Source: JAKFYM01 sp964416595
GTDB taxonomy: Bacteria; Bdellovibrionota; UBA1018; CAIPTA01
Assembly (NCBI GenBank): GCA_964416595.1
Contig: CAYQES010000023.1
Coordinates: 1 to 49,818 of the forward strand
Direction: 5' to 3'
Length of the DNA stretch: 49,818 nucleotides
The first letter of the stretch is position 1, and the number at the start of each line of letters is the position of its first letter. Of the stretch, positions 43,977-49,818 are shown piece after piece. A program made the position numbers and the translations under genes. The notes below the pieces were generated by a model. The model searched no databases. It saw only the letters and a program-made list of their open reading frames with translations, and was not told the origin of the DNA.

Positions 43977-45766
43977 CGAGCCACCATGCAACGCACTTTG
44001 CCCTTCACTAGTGAACAATCTCCATGGGGAATGGTGAAGGATTTACCCGAGGTAGTTTGGATTACCAACGGCTCCTGACGGAAATCTCTCGTAACAAATC
44101 GAGGATCTTCCACCAAAAAAGGAATGGGGGCGAATTCACTGTCGAGCTGCAAATCTTTCACCATATGGTTTCTGCGAGAGATAAGCTTTTCTGCGTACAA
44201 AAACAAATCTGCCGCATTGTAGCCAGCTCCCGCTAAAGCTTCCATGATTTGCGTACGGGAAATTTGCGCAATCCTGCGGCCCATCCAACGGGCGTCATCG
44301 AGGGTCATCCGCTCAAAGGCTTCATTTGCTTCAACAGGCTGATAGCCTTGGATGGCATAGCCGTGCCTGCGGCAATTGTCTTGGATCACTCGGCCCAAAC
44401 CATACTTACAATGCTCTATCTTGCCGCCTTGTTGGCCAATCGTAAAACGCCAAACGAAACCCTCCTGGCTACTCGCATCAGACACAAACATATTGCTGGC
44501 CTCGCCGAGGCCTGCACCCACGTCGGAAATAAAGTGCACGATTTCTTGGCTGTCGCCCTCCTCTTTAATCCGCAAGCGGTTGTTATCCCAACGCACATCG
44601 AAATTAGCGAGCCAAGCGGAAAGTAATCCTGCGCCCCTTAGTTCCCTTAAATCTTCGTGGCCTTGGCCTTGCCAGCCCCAAGCGCCAGCGTTACTCATAT
44701 TTTTAGATTTGTATTCAATATTACCTGCCTTAAAAACCAAGGACTGGATTTTTTCTTCAAAGGCATCTACGTAATTTTCGTCTTTTAATTCCGGCTTACT
44801 AGATTTTACGTTGAACAAAGATTTTTTAAGATCATCGGTTTTCAGCTTTGTGCCATCTTTCAAAACGGCGCCAGCAATATGATCAAAGGGATTATTATAA
44901 TCACCACCAATGGTGATTGTGGTTAATTTCACCAAACCAAAGAGAACGGTTAGATCCGTGAATAAAGGTTTACGGGAATTAAATTCTTGTAAAATTCGAC
45001 GATTGTATTTCACTTCAATGCTAGGCATATAATCCACTTGGTTCGCGTTGTAGCCCATCAAGTGATAGATACGACTATTAAAAGGTTCCGTATTGGTCTC
45101 GTTGCCCCATTTCAGTTTGTACTCTTCGTCTCCGCATTTAATGCCAAAGCCCGGGCGAAGGCCATAGCCATCTTTGGGTTCTTTGTATATACATCCTACA
45201 AGATTCTCCATTCGCTTCGCTCGATCAAAACCGATGAAAAGCTCTTGGCCTTTTATGTTTCTATTTTTCCAAAAAGTAGAGTTAGGAGGATTCGTTTTGC
45301 CACCATCAGCATCGGGTGTGTTACTGGCTTTATCATTTCCCACTCCGATGTGGTGATGGAGATGACGAAAGATACTGCCAAGATCTTCTTTATGAGGAAT
45401 TGGGTAAGTGAAACTGTAATTATAGGCCTGAGCCAATTCCTTGGCTTTCCATAAGGCTTCTGAATTTTTTGTATTCTGAAGAATTTTTAATTGCTCACTT
45501 AAAAGAGTGAGCCCCTTACGCACACCTTTACTAATAATGAAGCCCTTCGTTTTAAATTGCTCTTCATTCTTTTCTGCAAATTTTAAAAGTTTTTCTTGCT
45601 CCTCAGAAAGGCCAATCAACTCTTGCACCGTAGCTTGCACTCGAGCAGGCTGACTACCGATTTCATCCACATTCAAAAAGATAGGATCTTTATTCATGAG
45701 CGAATAATCAGTATTCGCGAAGGCAGTGGTGGTAAAAAACAGAGATAAAAATATTATGTTTTTCAT
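43973..45766 (-). CDS. large secreted protein with kinase-like catalytic motifs
   Basis: 597 residues with a signal peptide (cleavage about AFA|NT). The central and C-terminal parts contain RELRGAGLLSAWLANFDVRWDNN followed about 20 residues on by VHFISDVGAGLG. This pattern (D-x-x-x-x-N and a later D-x-G) recalls the catalytic loop and DFG-like metal motif of HipA/PI3K/Fam20-type kinases; MGYNANQVDYMPSIEV may be another substrate segment. I recall similar AWL-N-D-N..DFGxxLG secreted proteins in Acidobacteria, without function. All of this is inference. A 14-bp palindrome overlaps the ribosome-binding region. Confidence 0.8.
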   Translation of the reverse strand: MKNIIFLSLFFTTTAFANTDYSLMNKDPIFLNVDEIGSQPARVQATVQELIGLSEEQEKLLKFAEKNEEQFKTKGFIISKGVRKGLTLLSEQLKILQNTKNSEALWKAKELAQAYNYSFTYPIPHKEDLGSIFRHLHHHIGVGNDKASNTPDADGGKTNPPNSTFWKNRNIKGQELFIGFDRAKRMENLVGCIYKEPKDGYGLRPGFGIKCGDEEYKLKWGNETNTEPFNSRIYHLMGYNANQVDYMPSIEVKYNRRILQEFNSRKPLFTDLTVLFGLVKLTTITIGGDYNNPFDHIAGAVLKDGTKLKTDDLKKSLFNVKSSKPELKDENYVDAFEEKIQSLVFKAGNIEYKSKNMSNAGAWGWQGQGHEDLRELRGAGLLSAWLANFDVRWDNNRLRIKEEGDSQEIVHFISDVGAGLGEASNMFVSDASSQEGFVWRFTIGQQGGKIEHCKYGLGRVIQDNCRRHGYAIQGYQPVEANEAFERMTLDDARWMGRRIAQISRTQIMEALAGAGYNAADLFLYAEKLISRRNHMVKDLQLDSEFAPIPFLVEDPRFVTRDFRQEPLVIQTTSGKSFTIPHGDCSLVKGKVRCMVAR

Positions 45767-45773
45767 ATCTTTC

Positions 45774-45787
45774 CTATCGGCCGATAG
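45774..45787. promoter_or_regulatory. 14-bp perfect palindrome over the start region of the kinase-like gene
   Basis: CTATCGGCCGATAG, centred at 45780/45781. It lies 7 bp upstream of the leftward ATG and abuts the AGGAAAG SD. A further half-site CTATCG follows at about 45796. Could be a repressor site or an mRNA hairpin that hides the SD. Confidence 0.5.
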
Positions 45788-46160
45788 AAGGATTTCTATC
45801 GAGAGAAATACCGTGTAGATCGTGCAAAAAACTTAAAGTGCCTTTAAATTTTAACCTATGAAAAAAACTAGCGTCAGCGTGGCAAAATGACAGATTTTTT
45901 CACCTTCTTTTGAATTAGAAGACATACTTTTTCCCTTCTGTCATAGAGGTTTTTGGGGTGTTACTCTTATAAATTTGCCCTCCCTCTGGGGCTTGTTTCC
46001 CCTGATCATTATATTTTGGTTTGGATTATTTCCTGGCATTGCTCCTTGCGTTGCTTCAATCCCATAAGCACAGCCAATAACACTGGAATGCATGTTGCAA
46101 TTAACAACAGCAGTCACAGCAATAAATTACTATTGCTAATAACTATCAGAGGAGTTTGCC
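45788..46160. other. intergenic region, promoters only
   Basis: 373 bases between the divergent kinase-like and Gln-rich genes. AT-rich with scattered T runs. Short + frames here look non-coding. Nothing else is recognised apart from the palindrome next to 45766 and the AGAGGAG SD of the gene at 46161. Confidence 0.5.
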
Positions 46161-46385
46161 ATGACAAACAACCGCAGTAACCAAGAAGAAAATAGCGAGT
46201 CTGAAAAAATGGAATCTGAAAGCACAGGCCAAGGTGGTTTCCAAGGCTCTCAACAAAACCGCCAAGGTCAAAGCCAACAGGATCAAAGTGCCCAACAGGG
46301 CGAAGGCCGCCAAGACAAAAAAAATGAACAAGATAAACAAAACAACCAAAGCGGACAAAGCGACCAAAAACGCCGTAGCGCTTAA
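46161..46385 (+). CDS. small Gln/Asn/Ser-rich disordered protein
   Basis: 74 residues with an excellent SD (AGAGGAG, 7 bases upstream). Composition is extreme: Q, N, S, G, K, D and E dominate, with few hydrophobic residues, so it should be intrinsically disordered and highly soluble. Repeated QGQSQQDQS-like and KNEQDKQNNQ-like stretches are visible. No signal peptide. It may be a stress or desiccation-type protein (comparable in flavour to KGG or hydrophilin proteins) but no family can be named. It is followed after 112 bp by another small gene on the same strand. Confidence 0.7.
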   Translation: MTNNRSNQEENSESEKMESESTGQGGFQGSQQNRQGQSQQDQSAQQGEGRQDKKNEQDKQNNQSGQSDQKRRSA

Positions 46386-46496
46386 AAAAATCGCCCAAAA
46401 GAAGTTCAGGGAAGAGCTTCCTCAATCAAAAAAATGAATGGGCCTCGCTTGACAGCATTCTTTTACCCTCTGATACAATGAAAAATTGGAGGGCAA

Positions 46497-46718
46497 ATGA
46501 ATATAAATATGCACAATGATTTTTACGGCGCAGAAATCTCCCATGGAAAAAAACAAAGTGACGGAACCTATGTAGCCACAGCCACGGTATACCGCAAGGA
46601 TACGAATGCGACCGTGGGGCACGTAGTAGGAGTGGGCACTACCAGGAACACCGCCGATAAAGCAGCTGCACGAGAAGCACGTATTTATATTAGCTCACTC
46701 TCACCGCCTTCCAACTAG
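46497..46718 (+). CDS. small protein with dsRBD-like beta-beta-beta-alpha pattern
   Basis: 73 residues; SD GGAGGG six to seven bases before the ATG. Strand-like segments YVATATVYRK and VGHVVGVGTTR precede a helix, ADKAAAREARIYISSL. The GVGTTRNTADKAAAREA block resembles the G-x-G-x-S-K-K-x-A-K-x-x-A-A-x-x-A helix of double-stranded RNA-binding domains, but it lacks the first helix and the Lys pair, so the match is weak. No signal peptide. Function unknown. Confidence 0.65.
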   Translation: MNINMHNDFYGAEISHGKKQSDGTYVATATVYRKDTNATVGHVVGVGTTRNTADKAAAREARIYISSLSPPSN

Positions 46719-46798
46719 ACGGGCCTATAGGCGTAGTAAAAACTTGCACAGCACGCACAAAGTAGGAGCAAGTAGAAAATTTTTCCTCTATAGAAATA

Positions 46799-46820
46799 GG
46801 CCGTTTTTGCCGAAACGGCC
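46799..46820 (+). promoter_or_regulatory. 8-bp hairpin just ahead of the serine hydrolase ATG
   Basis: GGCCGTTT (46799-46806), loop TTGCCG, AAACGGCC (46813-46820); ATG follows at 46823. No SD lies between hairpin and ATG. It may act on translation, or end the upstream message, though no T tract follows. Confidence 0.5.
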
Positions 46821-46822
46821 CC

Positions 46823-47965
46823 ATGGGCTATTTTATTCTTTTTATTTCCTTGCTTTTTCTGCCGCAAGCAGCAAACGCCCAAGATTATTTCCCCACCCAA
46901 GAGTGGCGAGAAAAAAGCTTAGAGAACGCAGGCGTTCAGCCAGCAAAATTCGCTGAATTTCGTAATTACGTATTTGACCCAAAAGCCAAATACACCACCG
47001 ACAGCTTGGTGGTGATCAAAGATGGCTACCTAATCTACCAAGAATACACCAACGGCTATAAAGCTGGGCAAAGGCATATGCTGTGGTCATTTAGTAAAAG
47101 CATCGTCAACGCCATACTTGGTGTAGCAGAAAAAAAAGGCATACTTTCCCGCAGCACTAGGGTGGCAGAATATTTTCCCTCTCTAGAAAAAAATAAATAC
47201 GGAAAAGATATTACCCTCAGCCACCTTATGAACATGAGCTCTGGGATTCGTTACTACGAAGAACACCCGGCAACGATTGTCTTAAGCGACAGCATATTTA
47301 TTAACTATTCCTGGAAGGGCTATAAAAATATGGCTGAATTTCTTTTAAAGAAGAAGATTGTTCATCCCCCAGGAACCGTTTTTAACTACTCGAGCGGTGA
47401 ATGTCATTTGGCCATGGCAGTTTTGAAAAAAGCCATCAACAACCAAACAACCTACAACAATTTCCCATGGGAAGAATTTTTTGACAAACTCGGGATGCGT
47501 TCCACTAGTCTCGAACAAGATTTCTCTGGAACTTTCGTGGGCGGCTCCTTTGGCTGGAGTTCCCCCACAGATATTGCCAAGCTCGGATTACTCTATTTAA
47601 ATCATGGTGTTTGGGAAAATGAGGCTTTGTTCCCGAGAGACTGGGTGGATTTCTCACTTACCATTGCCCCACCCCTACTCCGCACCGATATCAAAGAAAA
47701 AAATCAGATGCGTCTCAATCAGGAAGCCTATGGTGCTTATTGGTGGTTGAATAAAAAATTACCAATGAATAAGGATCTGCCTTATCCAGGATTACCAGAA
47801 GATATGTATTTAGCGATGGGCTATAAGGGCCAAACCCTGGCAATTTTACCCTCTTATGGGCTCATTATCGTTCGCTTAGGCAACGATGGTTTAGATCCCA
47901 GCACAAAAATCAATAGGGGAAGAATGATTAAAATGTTGTTGGATAGCTTGGAGAGGAAAAAGTGA
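46823..47965 (+). CDS. secreted serine hydrolase, beta-lactamase class C/esterase family
   Basis: 380 residues, PF00144-like. Signal peptide from a hydrophobic 1-18 stretch with no positive charge, cleavage about AANA|QD. Active-site S89-F-S-K92 in MLWSFSKSIVNAI is the SxxK box; FNYSSGE at 188-194 provides the Tyr (Y189-S-S). Likely an esterase, peptidase or DD-peptidase-like enzyme in the periplasm; resistance to beta-lactams cannot be inferred. The frame is open upstream of the ATG for 19 codons without a standard start. Ends 1 bp before the next gene, so the two form an operon. Confidence 0.9.
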   Translation: MGYFILFISLLFLPQAANAQDYFPTQEWREKSLENAGVQPAKFAEFRNYVFDPKAKYTTDSLVVIKDGYLIYQEYTNGYKAGQRHMLWSFSKSIVNAILGVAEKKGILSRSTRVAEYFPSLEKNKYGKDITLSHLMNMSSGIRYYEEHPATIVLSDSIFINYSWKGYKNMAEFLLKKKIVHPPGTVFNYSSGECHLAMAVLKKAINNQTTYNNFPWEEFFDKLGMRSTSLEQDFSGTFVGGSFGWSSPTDIAKLGLLYLNHGVWENEALFPRDWVDFSLTIAPPLLRTDIKEKNQMRLNQEAYGAYWWLNKKLPMNKDLPYPGLPEDMYLAMGYKGQTLAILPSYGLIIVRLGNDGLDPSTKINRGRMIKMLLDSLERKK

Positions 47966-47966
47966 T

Positions 47967-48455
47967 ATGAAAAAAATAGCTTTTTTTCTCCTTTTATTCA
48001 CTCTGCATGCCCACGCTGGGGACGAAAAGCGCGAGGCTTTTGAGTTCAAGGGTTTAAATAACATTTTTCAAATCCTTAAAGGGATTTTCAAAATCAATTC
48101 TGGTCTTGACGATGGGATTGTGATGTCGCCAGCTAAGGATTTATGTTCTTGTATTTTTGTTGTAGGGCAGTCAGCAGAGTATTGCTTGGCGAATCATGAG
48201 CAATACCAAAAATTTCGAAAAATTGGATTTTTAGACGGTTGGATTCGCAAGGCTCGGGTGGATGTAAGAAATAAAACCGTTACTACCGAGAATAGTAATC
48301 ATTTGGCTGTGGCCACCTATAAAAATGAGCGCTTGGGTTGCAGCGTAACGAGATTTTTGGCCAAATCGAGTGGCAAGGAACTTATTCCGCAGCGCGTGAC
48401 TCAAAAAGCAACGGACTTAAAAACATTGGAAGATGAATTTATTGGTGGGCGGTAA
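47967..48455 (+). CDS. small secreted Cys-containing protein, partner of the serine hydrolase
   Basis: 162 residues. Signal peptide (KKIAFFLLLFTLHAHA|GD). Mature part with CSCIFVVGQSAEYC and a later GCSV give four cysteines. The GAGGA SD lies inside the preceding gene, and the ATG comes one base after its stop, so expression is coupled to the serine hydrolase. I know similar Cys-pair modules attached to, or beside, PF00144 proteins in related bacteria, but cannot give a name. Function unknown. Confidence 0.78.
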   Translation: MKKIAFFLLLFTLHAHAGDEKREAFEFKGLNNIFQILKGIFKINSGLDDGIVMSPAKDLCSCIFVVGQSAEYCLANHEQYQKFRKIGFLDGWIRKARVDVRNKTVTTENSNHLAVATYKNERLGCSVTRFLAKSSGKELIPQRVTQKATDLKTLEDEFIGGR

Positions 48456-48649
48456 TTTATTATAAGCGCTTCCTTTAATTTGTGGATGGAGAAGAAATAT
48501 GGGCATGGTTTCTGTGAGGCGCAAGCGAGATCCATGCTATTAGCTGCGATCGTATTGGTGTTTTCTAATAGAAGACTGCTTCGCCCCGCACTGATTCAAG
48601 GAATTCCGCCATTATTGAGTCTGATATTTTTCAGCAGCTCAATTTTCAG

Positions 48650-49051
48650 TCACTTCTTAATTAGGGAGCAAGTGTCGGCAATCACTCCGTTAGCCCAGTC
48701 ATCTGTAACCAGCTTAACAGTACCTAAATTACCAGTAGAAGATAGCTCACCGGCCATTACAAACTCCTCTTCAGCTTGCCCCATAATGTTAATTTCAAAA
48801 GTTGCCTTATTTGCAGAAACTTGGATCAGTTCTCCAAAGTAGGGCTCTGTTTCACCAATTGCCTTTGGCATGTTTACATCAAAATGAATAATAAAATTAA
48901 AAGTATGATCGTCTACTCGATTACTAATAAAAATTTTAGTATCTGTACCACGGCAAAAATAAGATGTGTTTTCCTCCAAAAAAGCAAAGCCTAAGGGGCT
49001 AAAAAGCGCACTAATAAATAAAACGTAAACACATTTTTTTATAATTTTCAT
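48650..49051 (-). CDS. secreted protein of unknown function
   Basis: 133 residues with a signal peptide (positive N-terminus KIIKKC, cleavage about GFA|FL) and strand-rich mature part with two cysteines (YFCRG, DTCSL) near the ends, probably joined. AGGAG precedes ATG 49051. Base composition is more AT-rich than in the core genes, which could mean transfer or weak constraint. Nothing adjacent explains it. Confidence 0.72.
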   Translation of the reverse strand: MKIIKKCVYVLFISALFSPLGFAFLEENTSYFCRGTDTKIFISNRVDDHTFNFIIHFDVNMPKAIGETEPYFGELIQVSANKATFEINIMGQAEEEFVMAGELSSTGNLGTVKLVTDDWANGVIADTCSLIKK

Positions 49052-49619
49052 AATGCTCCTAAGTTCACTGAATCTTTAGTAGCCAATAATGGAACACATT
49101 CTCGGGCATTTCATCCAGCTAGTTGCTCCGATAATTTCCGATGTTTATAGTTAGCCATTAACCATAAGTCAAGTCCTAGACACCCACCTTAACCGCGAGG
49201 ATAATCGAGTACACCATTAAAAATACAGATGGTTTTACATTTATATAAATGCTTTAGTTTTTTTATTGAACAAGGATAGCGGCGCATAGAGCTGTGTAAA
49301 TGTGGCCAAACACAATAAATATTTGAGCAACCTGAAAGTCAAAGTACCGGCTTAAAAATACCTTTTATAGATATCGAGACTAAAGCATAGGCCACTAGCA
49401 TTTTGCCGGCGATATTGTTTAACTCGAGTCGAGGAGAGCGAACTTTTGGCTCTCGACATTTTGGTCGTTCGTAGATATGCGCAAACACAAAAACTCCTTG
49501 GATTGCTGATCTAAGGTCATTTGATTCTCAGTCATAGACAGCCCTTCTAGAAAAATGTCGAGCGGGTAAACTCATGTCTCCGGAATGGACCCGATTGGGA
49601 ACTATTCGCGATCTAAAGT
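49052..49619. other. intergenic region without recognised genes
   Basis: 568 bases. AT-rich 49210-49300. A 6-bp GAGAGC/GCTCTC hairpin (49434-49454) has no T tract. Short segments recur (TCGACATTTT near 49454 and AAAATGTCGA near 49553, inverse to each other). All frames are interrupted. It must hold the 3' end of the leftward tRNA transcript; no clear terminator is visible. Confidence 0.5.
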
Positions 49620-49710
49620 TGGCGGAGAGGGAGGGATTCGAACCCTCGATACGCTATTAACGTATACCTGATTTCGAATCAGGCTCCTTCGGCCACTCGG
49701 ACACCTCTCC
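49620..49710 (-). tRNA. tRNA-Ser(CGA)
   Basis: Class II tRNA read leftwards. The 7-bp acceptor stem GGAGAGG/CCTCTCC, discriminator G, and encoded CCA end at 49620. Anticodon stem CCTGA/TCAGG with loop TTCGAAA gives anticodon CGA (codon UCG). Long variable arm (about ATACG..CGTAT) and T arm GAGGG TTCGAAT CCCTC are all present. Confidence 0.95.
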
Positions 49711-49729
49711 TTGGCCTAACGAGAATGCA

Positions 49730-49749
49730 CTGTCTCCGCTGGGAGACAG
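49730..49749 (-). other. 8-bp spacer hairpin between the two tRNA genes
   Basis: CTGTCTCC (49730-49737) and GGAGACAG (49742-49749) form a perfect stem with loop GCTG, in the 43-bp gap between tRNA-Thr and tRNA-Ser. Candidate RNase III or processing signal in a joint precursor. Confidence 0.5.
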
Positions 49750-49753
49750 CGGT

Positions 49754-49818
49754 TGGAGCCGATGACGGGACTCGAACCTGCGACCTGCGCTTTACGAAAG
49801 CGCTGCTCTACCAACTGA
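49754..49818 (-). tRNA. tRNA-Thr(CGU), cut by the window end
   Basis: Leftward. From the window edge: D-arm end (AGTTGGTAGAGC), anticodon stem GCGCT/AGCGC with loop TTCGTAA, anticodon CGU (codon ACG), variable loop AGGTC, T arm and encoded CCA (49756-49754). The 5' acceptor strand lies outside. The T stem GCAGG/CCCGT contains an A-C mismatch at its third pair and a G-T at the outer pair. Confidence 0.9.

Noticed and set aside
46234..46437. Lys/Ala-rich 67-residue frame resembling histone H1-like proteins
   Set aside because: It is the shifted frame of the Gln/Lys-rich gene at 46161; CAA/AAA-rich codons yield Lys/Ala/Asn in another frame, and it has no own SD.
48480..48842. 120-codon + strand frame with hydrophobic stretches
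   Set aside because: The 3' half is antisense to the secreted gene 48650-49051, the start is weak, and composition is not protein-like.
49434..49454. Terminator for the tRNA transcript
   Set aside because: The 6-bp stem with 9-base loop has no T tract in the leftward direction.
1..49818. CRISPR array, prophage, toxin-antitoxin or other defence module
   Set aside because: No spaced direct repeats, phage structural genes, cas-like motifs or toxin families were seen on reading the whole window.

Overview
The window looks like a stretch of chromosome from a Gram-negative bacterium of the Bdellovibrionota (Bdellovibrio-like) type. Grounds, all from recognition by eye: a TIGR02147-family regulator, DUF4105 and DUF3015 proteins, many orphan secreted proteins, a bacterial mevalonate pathway, and a secreted HEAT(Y)LLG protein of a kind I associate with that group. 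No rRNA, ribosomal-protein cluster or marker gene settles the phylum, so this is an inference. Coding density is high. Neighbouring genes often overlap by 4-100 bp, in tandem or tail to tail.

Layout. 1-5.4 kb: a Cys-containing unknown (possibly cut by the window edge), a K+-dependent membrane pyrophosphatase with a small membrane-anchored partner, and a lipoprotein. 5.5-11.7 kb: leuS, an OsmC protein and a SWIM-SNF2 helicase. 11.9-17.7 kb: a secreted protein with a Cys-His-Asp arrangement like protein-glutaminase, then a leftward clpP-clpX-rpoZ-secreted-protein series, then dusB, whose 3' end overlaps a small antisense gene by 100 bp. 17.8-25.9 kb: an orphan peptide-binding protein, a secreted HEAT(Y)LLG protein, an IS element with 28-bp perfect inverted repeats lying exactly between two convergent genes, a TIGR02147 regulator, a secreted protein with a caspase-like His-Cys dyad, a PHA_gran_rgn-like protein and ygfZ. 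26.0-30.8 kb: a five-gene mevalonate operon (fni, mvaA, a GHMP kinase that is probably phosphomevalonate kinase, mvaD, mvk). 30.8-36 kb: flavin reductase, trhO, DUF4105, DUF3015 and PHP-domain genes. 36.1-42.9 kb: polyphosphate kinase and Ppx/GppA tail to tail, a CapA-like protein, a PlsC-like acyltransferase and a secreted unknown. 43.1-49.1 kb: a methyltransferase-like protein, a large secreted protein with kinase-like motifs, two small proteins, a secreted serine hydrolase with a Cys-rich partner, and another secreted unknown. 49.6-49.8 kb: tRNA-Ser(CGA) and the start of a tRNA-Thr(CGU), both leftward.

Themes. Phosphoanhydride metabolism recurs (membrane pyrophosphatase, Ppk1, Ppx/GppA). 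The mevalonate operon carries every step from HMG-CoA to IPP/DMAPP except the synthase that makes HMG-CoA. The most speculative and interesting part is the set of secreted proteins with enzyme-like active sites but no obvious family name: a glutaminase-like C151/H202/D221, a caspase-like H318/C355, and a kinase-like DxxxxN + DxG protein. They could serve predation, host interaction or envelope remodelling. No CRISPR array, prophage or classical defence island was seen.
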